The notes under the pieces: generated by a model | Databases searched by the model: none | What the model saw: only the letters and a program-made list of their open reading frames with translations | What the model was told of the DNA's origin: nothing | Made by a program: the position numbers and the translations under genes | Source: Coriobacteriaceae bacterium AM113-163 | GTDB taxonomy: Bacteria > Actinomycetota > Coriobacteriia > Coriobacteriales > Coriobacteriaceae | Assembly: GCA_027673765.1 (NCBI GenBank) | Contig: JAQDWB010000003.1 | Span: forward strand, 95,627-159,626 | DNA length: 64,000 nucleotides | Direction of reading: 5' to 3' | Part shown: positions 17,492 to 26,115 of the stretch, one piece after another | Layout of the letters: the number at the start of each line of letters is the position of its first letter | How positions within the stretch are numbered: the stretch's first letter is position 1

Positions 17492-18226
17492 TTACGCAAG
17501 CCCCAGGTGCGACTTGACCTCGGCGGCACGACGACGGGACACCGGTACCGTCGAGTTCACGCGGTCGAGCCTGAGCTCCATCAACCCCGTGGAGCCAATC
17601 TCAACATTGTGCACGTCTTCCAAATTGACCAGGTAGCTGCGATGAACGCGAATAAAGCCCTCGGAGTCCAAGCGACGCTCGAGCGAAGAGATCGACTCAT
17701 TGATCAGGTACGTTCCCTCGGCGCAGATGGCGTTGCAAAAATCGGCGCGCGCCTCAAAGTAGCAAACGTCTGCGGCGGGAATGAACACCTTTTTGCCCCC
17801 GCGGTCCACCGTCAGACGCAAAGGCTGGCGCGGAGCGTGGATAACACGACGGACGCCCAAGGCCGCCTCGATCTTGTCGAGTGCCTTTGACAGGCGTGCG
17901 TCCTCAACCGGCTTGACGACATAATCGACGGCATCGAGGTTATAGGCATCAGCCGCATACTCGGCAAATGCCGTCACAAACACCACGACCGGCGGCGTCT
18001 TTAGGTTCTGCAGCGTCTCGGCAAGCTCAATTCCCGAGCGACCGGGCATGGTAATGTCTAAAAACAACACGTCGGGCCTGTTCGACAGAATCGACTCCAC
18101 GGCTTCGGTGACATTGCCCGCCTCGGCAATATGACCCACACGCGTATCCTTTTCCAATAGATAGCGTAGCTCAGCCCTAATTGGGGGCTCGTCATCAACC
18201 ACCAAGATGTTCCAGCCTTCGGACAT
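17492..18226 (-). CDS. LytTR-family response regulator 2
   Basis: A 244-residue paralogue of the regulator at 11606. The receiver has VDDEPP, phosphoacceptor Asp in VLFLDITMPG, FVTAFAE and VVKPVEDAR. The LytTR domain has GGKKVFIPAADV, FIRVHRSYLVNL and VPVSRRRAAEVK. Its kinase lies 38 bp upstream in the same operon (18265-19650). GAGGGGAA precedes the start. Two LytS/LytTR systems within 8 kb suggest a local duplication, with divergence in the receiver and linker. Confidence 0.93.
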   Translation of the reverse strand: MSEGWNILVVDDEPPIRAELRYLLEKDTRVGHIAEAGNVTEAVESILSNRPDVLFLDITMPGRSGIELAETLQNLKTPPVVVFVTAFAEYAADAYNLDAVDYVVKPVEDARLSKALDKIEAALGVRRVIHAPRQPLRLTVDRGGKKVFIPAADVCYFEARADFCNAICAEGTYLINESISSLERRLDSEGFIRVHRSYLVNLEDVHNVEIGSTGLMELRLDRVNSTVPVSRRRAAEVKSHLGLA

Positions 18227-18264
18227 ATGTGCTTCCCCTCTTTTTCTCTCAATCCAACCGCGTG

Positions 18265-19650
18265 CTACGCCGTCAACGGCGCGGGCTCATGCGGCTCGCC
18301 GTTCAGCTCGACGATGACCTGCGTTCCCACGCCCTCTTGGGACTTCACGCGCATGCCGGAATCTTCTCCGTAAAAGAAATGGATGCGCTGAAGCACGTTG
18401 AAGAGCGCCAGGCCGCAACCTCGCTTGACGGAGCCGTCGGCGGTAATGCTCTCGGGCTCCTCTCGGCGATGTTGCTCAAACAGATGCGCGCAGACCTCTT
18501 CGCTCATACCGATGCCGTCGTCCTCGACGATGATCTCCAAACCGTCATCGGTCTCGAAAGCCCTAACATGAATAGAAAGCGGCTCGGTCTCGCGCTGCGC
18601 GTGCTTGATGCAGTTTTCGAGCAACGGCTGCAAGATAAACGGCGGCACCATGCAATCGCGCACCTCAAAGTCGATATCGACCGAGACGCGCAGACGGCCG
18701 TCGCCATAACGAGCCTGCATAAGATTGATATAGCGAGTGCCCTGTTCCACCTCGTGCTCGAGCGTTGTGAGGGTATCGGAATCAGAAAGCGTCTGACGGT
18801 AGTAATTGGAAAAGTCGATGAGCAGCGACCTGGCCTTGTCCGGCTCGGTACGTACGAGCGACACAATGGTGCTGATGGTGTTAAACAGAAAATGAGGATC
18901 GACCTGCGATTGCAAGGCGCGCAGCTCCACGCGGGCCGTAAGCTCGTCCTGGCGCTCGAGCTCAAAGCTCGCAAGCTGCGTGGAAATGAGGTCGGCAAAG
19001 CCCGAGGCAAGCGCCGTCTGGCGCATATCGATGCTGCTCAGACGGGGATAATACAGCTCGAGCGTGCCCACGCAATGCCCGCGCACGGTAAGCGGCGCGA
19101 CAATACCGGCGCGCAGGCGCGGAAAGTAGCCACCTGTCTCGGTCGAGGCATCGCGCGAGAAAACGCTTTGCTCACCGCTGTTGATCACATTGAGCGTGGT
19201 CCGCAGCACCACCGGGGTGCCCGCGGGGCATTTTGCCGAGTCCTCGCCCCAGCTTGCCAACACCTGCTTGCCGTCGGTAAAGCAGATGGCAGAGGCGATG
19301 GTTTCGGACAGGATGATCTTAGAGGCGCCCAGGGCAGCTTCGGGCGTAAGGCCGCGCGACGTGTAGGCGAATATTTTCGACGCGATGGCGAGCGTGCGGT
19401 CGGTAGCGCTCGATGTGAGGTCGTCGGGAACGACAAAGACGTACGAGAAGAAGAAGCACAGCATGACCAAGCCGGCAATGACGACAACGGCCGGAACAGG
19501 ATTGGGATTATCGGTTAGATCCCAGATGAGCAGCAGGATAAGCAGCGGAACGACAATACCGAGCAAGATGGCTTGAACCACATGCTGAGCGGTACGAAAG
19601 ACCTTGGTAGAGTTGTAGCTCTTGCCCAGAATCAGCCTATTGAGATCCAC
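18265..19650 (-). CDS. LytS-type sensor histidine kinase 2
   Basis: A 461-residue kinase with two helices (about residues 25-45 and 52-75), a GAF-like domain (about 90-225), the phosphoacceptor histidine in QVDPHFLFNTIS, and an HATPase with LENCIKHA and VEDDGIGM. I chose GTG 19650 because AAGGAG lies 6 nt before it. The in-frame ATG two codons upstream directly abuts that site, and the open frame runs on for 23 codons, so the start is not certain. Its partner regulator is immediately downstream. It resembles kinase 1 in layout and is probably a paralogue. Confidence 0.9.
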   Translation of the reverse strand: MDLNRLILGKSYNSTKVFRTAQHVVQAILLGIVVPLLILLLIWDLTDNPNPVPAVVVIAGLVMLCFFFSYVFVVPDDLTSSATDRTLAIASKIFAYTSRGLTPEAALGASKIILSETIASAICFTDGKQVLASWGEDSAKCPAGTPVVLRTTLNVINSGEQSVFSRDASTETGGYFPRLRAGIVAPLTVRGHCVGTLELYYPRLSSIDMRQTALASGFADLISTQLASFELERQDELTARVELRALQSQVDPHFLFNTISTIVSLVRTEPDKARSLLIDFSNYYRQTLSDSDTLTTLEHEVEQGTRYINLMQARYGDGRLRVSVDIDFEVRDCMVPPFILQPLLENCIKHAQRETEPLSIHVRAFETDDGLEIIVEDDGIGMSEEVCAHLFEQHRREEPESITADGSVKRGCGLALFNVLQRIHFFYGEDSGMRVKSQEGVGTQVIVELNGEPHEPAPLTA

Positions 19651-19683
19651 CGTCATCTCCTTCTTACTGACGCACCCCATAGC

Positions 19684-19709
19684 AATAAAGAGGGCCGCAA
19701 GCGACCCTC
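19684..19709 (-). terminator. Terminator of amidohydrolase gene
   Basis: On the minus strand the stem GAGGGTCGC-TTGC-GGCCCTC is followed by TTTATT. It lies 60 nt past the amidohydrolase stop and 35-40 nt before the start of the downstream kinase. Confidence 0.65.
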
Positions 19710-19768
19710 TCCATTGCATTATGCAATCAAATACTGTGTTTTACATCAAGCCATCGATGAACGGTAGC

Positions 19769-21046
19769 TTAGGTGCTGTACTTGTTTGCCTCGCCGAAGG
19801 TGCCGGCCTCGACAATCCAGCCGTCCTTCATGATGACGTCCATGTTGTCGGTGTTGAGCACGTGAATGTCAGCGGCGACGTCACCGTTGACGACCAGCAG
19901 GTCGGCGCACTTGCCGGCCTCGATGGAACCGGTCTCGTCCTCGATGTGGCACATCTTGGCACCGTTGAGGGTGGCGCAGGTGATGGTCTCGACCGGGGTG
20001 AAGCCGATCTTGTCGACAAACTCGTACATCTCCTCGATGGAGCAGGTGCCGTACGGGGTGACGAAGGAGAAGGAGTCGGAGCCGATCGTCATGACGACGC
20101 CGCGCCTCTTGGCCTCGCGCAGGCAGTCGTAGTTGCGCTGCAGCTCCTTCTCGACCAGGGTGCCCTCGTACTTGTCGTGCAGCTCGGGGACGTAGACGGG
20201 CGGATAGGTGGCGTACCAGGTGGGCAGGAAGGCGATCGTCGGAGTGAAGAAGGTGCCCTGCTCGGCCATGAGGTCCATGGTGCGCTCATCGATATCGAAG
20301 CCGTGAATCAGCTGCTCGCAGCCAAAGCGAACGGAATCGTAGGCAGCGGCGTGGTTGTTGTAGCAGTGGCTCCACACGGGGATGCCGACCATCTTTGCCT
20401 CTTCGACCACGGCCTGGATCTCCTCGGAGCAGTAGTGCTGGTCGCGACCGGAGTCCCAGCGCCAGATGCCGCCACCGGTAGCCCAGATCTTGATGGCATC
20501 GGGGTTCTCGCGCAGGCGACGACGGACGGCCTTGCGCAGATCCCAAGGACCGTCGACCTGATCGCCCCAGGGGTGCGATTCCTTGTTGAGCTCCTGGCTG
20601 CAGTGGTGGGAGTCGCCGTGGCCGGCAACGCGGCAGAAGCCAAGGCCGGTGGCCAGAACGCGCGGGCCCTTGAAGACGCCCTTGTCGATGCAGTCACGGA
20701 TCTGGATACCAAAGCGGCCGATCTCGCAGACGGTGGTGAGGCCGTGGGTGAGGCAGTCGTAGGCCTGCTTGACGGCGACGGCCTGCTTCTCGAGGAGCGG
20801 CTGCATGACCCAGTCGGTGTCATCGTCGGTCAAGTTGCCCGAGAAGTGCAGGTGGGTGTCGATCAGGCCGGGAAGGACGGTCTTGCCGGCGGCATCGATA
20901 ACCTCAACGCCCTCAGGAAGGTCCTGCATAGTGCCGGCGTACTCGATCTTGCCGTTGTCGTCGACGAGAACGAGGGAGTTCTCGACCGGCTCGGCACCGG
21001 TACCGTCGATGAGCTTGCCGCCAACGATTGCATACTTAGTGGACAT
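19769..21046 (-). CDS. Metal-dependent amidohydrolase (imidazolonepropionase/prolidase-like)
   Basis: A 425-residue amidohydrolase superfamily enzyme. Metal and catalytic residues are visible: H-x-H in LIDTHLHFSG, the likely carboxylated lysine in AIKIWATGGG, histidines in PVWSHCYNNH and QLIHGFDID, and the aspartate in IGSDSFSF. It most resembles the group annotated as imidazolonepropionase-like hydrolases or Xaa-Pro dipeptidases; the exact substrate is not readable. An amino-acid permease gene lies upstream on the same strand, so the pair probably imports and hydrolyses an amino-acid derivative or small peptide. AGGAGG precedes the ATG. Confidence 0.88.
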   Translation of the reverse strand: MSTKYAIVGGKLIDGTGAEPVENSLVLVDDNGKIEYAGTMQDLPEGVEVIDAAGKTVLPGLIDTHLHFSGNLTDDDTDWVMQPLLEKQAVAVKQAYDCLTHGLTTVCEIGRFGIQIRDCIDKGVFKGPRVLATGLGFCRVAGHGDSHHCSQELNKESHPWGDQVDGPWDLRKAVRRRLRENPDAIKIWATGGGIWRWDSGRDQHYCSEEIQAVVEEAKMVGIPVWSHCYNNHAAAYDSVRFGCEQLIHGFDIDERTMDLMAEQGTFFTPTIAFLPTWYATYPPVYVPELHDKYEGTLVEKELQRNYDCLREAKRRGVVMTIGSDSFSFVTPYGTCSIEEMYEFVDKIGFTPVETITCATLNGAKMCHIEDETGSIEAGKCADLLVVNGDVAADIHVLNTDNMDVIMKDGWIVEAGTFGEANKYST

Positions 21047-21177
21047 GGTTCCTCCTTATGGATCCATATAGTGGGCGAGGCCGTGTTGGGTTAAGGCCTC
21101 ACAAAGCTACCCAAGTGGTGCCGGGTTCGGTGCGCGGGAGAGAGGATTCCGCGCACCCGATCCGCCCCGGCCAGGCG

Positions 21178-22629
21178 TTACTTTTTGCGGGAATTGGTGA
21201 AAGCCATGAGGGCCAGGCCAACAGCCAACCAGCCGATCACGATGCTCCACTCCACCATGTTGAGGGAGGCGGGAGAGAACGGGATCACGAGCAGGCCAAT
21301 GATGGTGCCGCAGGCAACGATAGCGAGGCTGATGCCAAACTTGCCGCCGGGCACCTCGTAGGGACGAGGCAGGTCGGGCTCGGTGAAGCGCATGCGCAGG
21401 CAAGCGAGGGCGACCATGCCGCAGGAGAAGATGAAGGCGAGAGCCGACACGTTGGTCAGAGGGATGAGCATGTTCTTGCCCAGGAACGGACCGACGACGG
21501 TGATGACGCCCAGAACGACGCAGGCGAGCTTGGGAGCGCCGGACTTGGGATCGACCTCGGCGAACTTCTCGGGCAGCTGGCCCTTTCGGCCCATGGCGAG
21601 CATGATGCGGCTCGTGGCGCCGTAGAAGGAGTTCATCGGGCCCATGGGTCCAAGCGTGGCGATGACGAGCATGGCCAGGTACAGGAGCATGTTGATGCCC
21701 TTGAGGCAGGCAAGCGCGGGAACCGGGCTCTTAACAAACTCATGCCAGTCGAGGATGGTGCCGAACGAGTAGATGCAGACCATGTAGAAGCCGCCTGCGG
21801 CCAGCAGGGCCAGGGAGATGATCTTGCCGAACTTGTTCCAGTTGAGGCCCTCGGCCGCTTCCTCAGCCTGCTGAGGAATGGTGTCGAAACCGGCGTAGAA
21901 GAACGGGGTCAGAACCAGGACCGAAACGATGCCTGCGAACAGGCTGGTGCCCTCGGTAGCAGGCTTGCCGCCGCCAGCACCGGTGACCTGGGAGAACACG
22001 GGCATGGCGTTGTCCGGCGAGCCGGTGAACAGCGAGACGCCCATGGCGAGCAGCATGCCGCAGAGCAGGGCCTTGGTCAGGAAGGCTTGCAGCTTGGCGG
22101 CCGAGCTGGCACCGCGGAAGTTGAGGAAGATGACGTAGGTCGCAAAGCCGAGCGCGATTAGCGTCGGGAACAGGTAAACGTCGGCGCCCAGGATGGTGTA
22201 GAGCTTGACGGCGCGCAGCCACTCAAGGCCGGGCAGGCTGCCGAACATCTCGGACACGAGGGTCGAGATGGCGATGGCCTCCCACGGGCACAGGATGCCG
22301 TTGCCCAGGGCCAGGAGCCAGCCGGTGATGTAGCTCATCGTACGGCCAAAGCTACGATCGACATACTCGACGATGCCGCCCGAGATGGGGATAGCAGCCG
22401 TGAGCTCACCGAAAACAGCTCCGACGGGCACGAGGAAGATTGCACCCAAGAGGAATGCGATCATAGCGGGAACGGGACCGCCGCCCACGACCATCCAGTC
22501 GCCGACCTGCAGAACCCAACCGGTACCGATGATGGCACCGAAACCGATGGTGAAGAAGTTCCAGAGCGAAAGCGTTTTCTTCATGCCGCCGTTGTCCTCG
22601 ACTGCAACTTCTGCGTTCTTGTCCGCCAT
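21178..22629 (-). CDS. APC-family amino-acid permease
   Basis: A 483-residue transporter with about 12 helices. The first helix carries the APC substrate motif (FFTIGFGAIIGTGWVLQVG), followed by PISGGIVEYVDRSFG, and later MNSFYGATSRIMLAMGRKGQLP. These place it in the amino acid/polyamine/organocation superfamily, close to YhdG/cationic amino-acid types. Start ATG 22629 has AGGAGGGG 6 nt upstream. The amidohydrolase follows 131 bp downstream, with an inverted repeat between them that lacks a T-run. Carbamate kinase lies 2 kb away on the same strand, but the divergent peptidase gene intervenes. Confidence 0.92.
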   Translation of the reverse strand: MADKNAEVAVEDNGGMKKTLSLWNFFTIGFGAIIGTGWVLQVGDWMVVGGGPVPAMIAFLLGAIFLVPVGAVFGELTAAIPISGGIVEYVDRSFGRTMSYITGWLLALGNGILCPWEAIAISTLVSEMFGSLPGLEWLRAVKLYTILGADVYLFPTLIALGFATYVIFLNFRGASSAAKLQAFLTKALLCGMLLAMGVSLFTGSPDNAMPVFSQVTGAGGGKPATEGTSLFAGIVSVLVLTPFFYAGFDTIPQQAEEAAEGLNWNKFGKIISLALLAAGGFYMVCIYSFGTILDWHEFVKSPVPALACLKGINMLLYLAMLVIATLGPMGPMNSFYGATSRIMLAMGRKGQLPEKFAEVDPKSGAPKLACVVLGVITVVGPFLGKNMLIPLTNVSALAFIFSCGMVALACLRMRFTEPDLPRPYEVPGGKFGISLAIVACGTIIGLLVIPFSPASLNMVEWSIVIGWLAVGLALMAFTNSRKK

Positions 22630-22984
22630 TGTTCCCCTCCTTTCCTTTTTGACGCCCCCTGGCGTCACCCCTTGCGCGGTCCGTTTTGCCGCGCGCTTTT
22701 ATTCCATGGCTTTAAGATACGGCCTTGGCGCAGCAGCGCCGCTCGCAGCTCGACCGAAGGCAGAACTGCAAAACGAGCGGCACCGTTTTTGGGACGAACG
22801 GCGGGAGACGTCATTCGTCCTGGACGCTTTCATCTTGTCTGCTTTTGAATACCTGTTGCCGTGACGCTTGGCGCGCGGCGCGGCAACGTTCATACCATTT
22901 GTCAGGCTTTTGGCGCACATACCCATGTGTCGTGCATCTTTTTATGTAGGATAGACAAGTTACACACGAGGCAAGGTGATTCGA
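22630..22984. other. Divergent promoter region between permease and peptidase genes
   Basis: About 355 bp separating divergently transcribed genes. No coding sequence is supported. It must hold both promoters. A short hairpin (GCGCGG/CCGCGC) near 22675-22697 is followed by a T-rich stretch on the plus strand. I see no riboswitch-like architecture. Confidence 0.5.
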
Positions 22985-23986
22985 ATGGCATACGGATACA
23001 ATGACGGCGACCAACGGCCACAAAGCGTGCGCCTTGCCGGCCGCACCACGCCAACGCCCAGAAGCACCTCCGACAACGGCAACCAGCAGCGCCCCCAAGA
23101 GCAGCCCGGGGCTTCTTCTCGGCAACAAAGCCGTACCGCGCAGCAGTCAGACCGCGTGAGCACGAGCACACGCCAACGCCAGACCGACACATCGCAGCCG
23201 CGCCGCTACGATTGCCGTACGACCGACCACTACGTTAAGCGCTCCTTTTCGCCACCTCAACGCAATCGCGGCAATTCCGCCCCTCGCCCCGCGTCGCACA
23301 CCACAAGCCACGCACTTCCAGCCCGCCGTCTACGCCTTGCGCTTTGCTCCATTGCCGCCTGCCTCGTCTTTGTGTTTTTGGGATCCTGTATCTCGCACGG
23401 ATCAGCCGGTCTTGAGCCCACTGCCGAGGACAAGCTGCTTAAAGCTCCCGTCGCGCCCGGTTACTCCTTTGCGTTCTCGACCCCACGCTCGCAATGGCAG
23501 GCCGGCACCATGCCCCACATCTACCAAATTGACCCCGCATGGTCGGAGCTGCCCTATGCCGGTGGCACTATTCGCGAAAACGCTTGCGGCCCCACTTGCC
23601 TCACCATGGTCTATATCTTTAAGACCGGCCACACCGATAAGACGCCGGTCGATATATGCGCACTGGCCGAAGCCGGCAACTACGCCCCCACTGGTGCCAC
23701 CGAGTGGTCGTTTATGACAGGCGGTGCGTGGCAGCTGGGGCTCAACGGAACACAGCTCTATAACAATCGCGAATCGATTACCCAAGCACTTCGCTCGGGT
23801 GCGCCCGTCATCGCCGCAGTGCGCCCCGGCACGTTTACCAACGTAGGCCACTATATCGTGCTCTACGGCATCGACGATGCCAACCAGATTGGCGTCTACG
23901 ACCCCAACTCGGCCAGCCGCAGCGCCCGCCGCTGGGGCGTGGTGGAGGTCCTCAACGAAATCGAAGCCATGTGGGCCTACTACTAG
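22985..23986 (+). CDS. Membrane-anchored papain-like (C39-like) cysteine peptidase
   Basis: A 333-residue protein. Residues 1-100 are a low-complexity Q/R/S/T/P-rich cytoplasmic tail. One membrane helix follows (about 112-130, RLALCSIAACLVFVFLG). The extracellular part is a peptidase_C39_2-like domain with the candidate nucleophile in ENACGPTCLTM, the histidine in VGHYIVLYGI and the Asp/Asn in VYDPNS. Such domains cleave peptides or act as inactive binding modules. No ABC transporter or bacteriocin gene is adjacent. Start ATG 22985 follows AAGG by 8 nt. Its TAG stop lies inside the left end of the repeat element at 23983. Confidence 0.8.
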   Translation: MAYGYNDGDQRPQSVRLAGRTTPTPRSTSDNGNQQRPQEQPGASSRQQSRTAQQSDRVSTSTRQRQTDTSQPRRYDCRTTDHYVKRSFSPPQRNRGNSAPRPASHTTSHALPARRLRLALCSIAACLVFVFLGSCISHGSAGLEPTAEDKLLKAPVAPGYSFAFSTPRSQWQAGTMPHIYQIDPAWSELPYAGGTIRENACGPTCLTMVYIFKTGHTDKTPVDICALAEAGNYAPTGATEWSFMTGGAWQLGLNGTQLYNNRESITQALRSGAPVIAAVRPGTFTNVGHYIVLYGIDDANQIGVYDPNSASRSARRWGVVEVLNEIEAMWAYY

Positions 23987-24386
23987 TCATTGGGGACACT
24001 CATTGGGGACAGACTTAAATGAGTAGTCCCAGATTGCCAGGAACCGCCGGTACGGAAAGCGCATCCCACTTTGGAACTCAATGGTGAGATGCGCTTTCCG
24101 CTAGCGGTCCGTTTGGGAAACAACATCCCGCTTTTCGGCCAAATTCCGGGATGCATTTTCCCGTTGAGGACCTCAAGGGAAACTAGATCCCGTTTTGGAC
24201 GTTCATCCTGGGATGCACTTTCCGCAGTTGATCGACAGTGGCCTTTAAGGACTGTCCCAAGCTGCCGGCAGGAAAGGAACGTCCCCAAGTGCCGGGTTTC
24301 CGCAGTCATTGGGGACAAACTTAAATGAATAGTCGTTGAGGACGTTCTTGTTTGACTAGTCGTTTAAGAACGTCCCCAATGACTAG
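23983..24386. mobile_element. MITE-like 404-bp element with 15-bp terminal inverted repeats
   Basis: 23983-23997 (CTAGTCATTGGGGAC) is the exact reverse complement of 24372-24386. Inside are further copies of an ATTGGGGACA..ACTTAAATGA motif near both ends, three tandem 48-nt hairpins at a 62-bp period (24053-24224), and a GCCGGCAGGAAAGGAACGTCCCC motif near 24263-24285. No transposase is encoded. The left end overlaps the stop codon of the peptidase gene. It fits a non-autonomous mobile element or REP-like composite repeat; mobility is inferred. Intergenic space 23987-24493 is otherwise empty. Confidence 0.6.
24053..24224. repeat. Three tandem hairpin repeats, 62-bp period (locus A)
   Basis: Units start at 24053, 24115 and 24177, exactly 62 bp apart. 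Each has an arm like GGAAAnnGCATCCC, a T-rich centre and an arm like GGGATGCnnTTTCC. Unit 1 has perfect 13-bp outer arms (24053-24065 with 24088-24100). The same three-unit structure with the same period occurs at 53494-53666. Confidence 0.85.
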
Positions 24387-24394
24387 GTGAATAG

Positions 24395-24428
24395 CAAAAG
24401 CCCCGCAGTCGGAGCGGACTGCGGGGCT
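24395..24428 (-). terminator. Terminator of carbamate kinase gene
   Basis: A perfect 12-bp stem, AGCCCCGCAGTC with GACTGCGGGGCT, is followed by TTTTG on the minus strand, 65 nt past the arcC stop. Confidence 0.85.
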
Positions 24429-24493
24429 CATGAAGAGAGGCTAGTTTGTGGGCGCTTTGCCTGGCGCCCACGAGAGATGCAACAGAGTAGAGA

Positions 24494-25456
24494 CTACTCG
24501 TGGATGCGGGTACCGGAGAGACCGGCCATGGTCTCGGCGGCCTTGTCCAGAGCGCCAATGATGCAGGTGCGGCCCTTGCGGGAACGGGCGAACCTGATGG
24601 CGGCGCGGACCTTGGGCTCCATGGAACCCTTGCCGAACTGACCCTCGTCGGCCAGGCGCTCGGCCTCGTCGGCGGTGATGTCCTCGAGCTCCTCCTGGTT
24701 GGGCTTGCCAAAGTTGATGGCGACATGCTCAACGGCGGTCAGCAGGAACAGAACGTCGGCGTCACAGTCCTCGGCCAGCAGCTCGCCGCCCAGGTCCTTG
24801 TCGATGACGGCGGGAACGCCCTTGTAGCAGCCCTTGTTCTCGTAGTCGCGGACGACGGGGATGCCGCCGCCACCGCAGGCGATGACGATGAACTCGTTGT
24901 CGAGCAGGTTGAGGATGGAGTCAGCCTCGACGATCTTCTTGGGATCAGGGGAAGCGACGACGCGACGCCAGCCGCGGCCGGAATCCTCGACGAAGACCTT
25001 GGAAGGATCCTCGGCCATGAACTCCTTGGCCTGCTCCTCGGTGTAGAAGGGGCCGATCGGCTTGGTCGGGTTCTTGAACGCGGGATCGTCCGGGTCGCAC
25101 TCGATCTGGGTGACGACGGTGGCGGCGTGCCAACGCTTATAGCGCTTGTGCATCTCGCGGCCGATGCCCTGCTGCAGGTGATAGCCAATGTAGCCCTGGG
25201 ACATGGCGCCGCACTCGGGCAGCGGCATCTCGGGGGTGCCGATGGCGTCGTGGGCAGCAGCGAAGGCGTTCTGGATCATGCCGACCTGCGGGCCGTTGCC
25301 GTGGGTGATGATGATCTCGTTACCCTGCTCGATAAGACCAAGGAGAGCGTGGGCGGTGTTGCTCACGGCCTGGATCTGCTCGACGGGGTTGTTGCCGAGG
25401 GCGTTGCCGCCGAGGGCGACGACAATACGATCGGGCTTGCCAAGAGGCTTAGACAT
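24494..25456 (-). CDS. arcC: Carbamate kinase
   Basis: Carbamate kinase makes ATP from carbamoyl phosphate and ADP, releasing ammonia and CO2. The 320-residue protein shows the N-terminal IVVALGGNALGNN, THGNGPQVGMI, the CGAMSQGYIGYHLQQ region, RRVVASPDPKKIVE, IACGGGGIPVV and the C-terminal GSMEPKVRAAIRFA, all typical of ArcC. ATG 25456 has AAAGGA upstream; a longer frame to 25513 lacks a site. No arcA or arcB is beside it, so it may use carbamoyl phosphate from another ureido pathway. It is monocistronic with its own terminator. Confidence 0.96.
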   Translation of the reverse strand: MSKPLGKPDRIVVALGGNALGNNPVEQIQAVSNTAHALLGLIEQGNEIIITHGNGPQVGMIQNAFAAAHDAIGTPEMPLPECGAMSQGYIGYHLQQGIGREMHKRYKRWHAATVVTQIECDPDDPAFKNPTKPIGPFYTEEQAKEFMAEDPSKVFVEDSGRGWRRVVASPDPKKIVEADSILNLLDNEFIVIACGGGGIPVVRDYENKGCYKGVPAVIDKDLGGELLAEDCDADVLFLLTAVEHVAINFGKPNQEELEDITADEAERLADEGQFGKGSMEPKVRAAIRFARSRKGRTCIIGALDKAAETMAGLSGTRIHE

Positions 25457-26115
25457 TGCTGGAATCCTTTCTGTAAAAGGCCTACAACCCATTAATAACC
25501 CGCGTCCGTGCAATACGCGAGTTTATTAAGGTTTATATTCTCTTTATCGCTCATTTTATTCATTTTGAAAATAGTTTAACGGTGAACGGTCGTTTTTACC
25601 CGCTCAGCGTAAAGAAGCCCAGCTCACACATGTTTACGTCATCTACGTGCGACTTTATTTAATTAGAGCAGAGATTAGGCTGGATTATGCAAACTATATC
25701 TTTGCTAAACACATAACGGACACTGCAATTATTTACTCGCACTATACGAGATTCTATGCACTTGCAAGACAAGTATGCACCCCTGCAATAACACGGGGCT
25801 TTTCATCCAACAAAAGGGATAGCCGAACGCGCTTCACTTTGCGGCAAGCGACTGTGAGTTTGCAGTATAGAACTTTACCGTCGGGTATTGCATGAACGCC
25901 GCTGACGCACTTTCGCTCCTGCCCACCCAAGCAGCCGAGAACGCTAACGGCGTCCCCAGCGTTTTCGCATGGCACCGCGCCGACTCGATGGCTTTGAGAC
26001 CTAAGCGAATCTTTGCTATCTGACAATTTTTGTATGATTAGAGCCAAATCTATCTGCCAATTTTTGTATGATTAGGGCAAATCTATTTGCCAATTTTTGT
26101 CATTTGGGGGTTTTA
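25457..26115. other. AT-rich 659-bp intergenic region
   Basis: The region separates the divergent arcC (minus) and DUF4143 (plus) genes. Composition is clearly AT-richer than the flanks over 25500-25760. I found no supported coding sequence. The right end carries tandem 33/34-bp repeats (26019-26104). The promoters of both genes must lie here. Confidence 0.6.
26019..26104. repeat. Tandem 33/34-bp direct repeats upstream of the ATPase gene
   Basis: Copies begin at 26019, 26053 and 26086. The shared core is TGnCAATTTTTGTATGATTA followed by GRGCAAATCTAT; the third copy is truncated after CAATTTTTGTCATT. The array ends about 12 nt before the start codon of the gene at 26116. The position suggests operator sites or promoter repeats. 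Confidence 0.8.

Noticed and set aside
24053..24224. Regular 62-bp repeats considered as a CRISPR array
   Set aside because: The repeats are imperfect palindromes separated by short similar spacers of about 14 bp, there are only three units and no cas genes.
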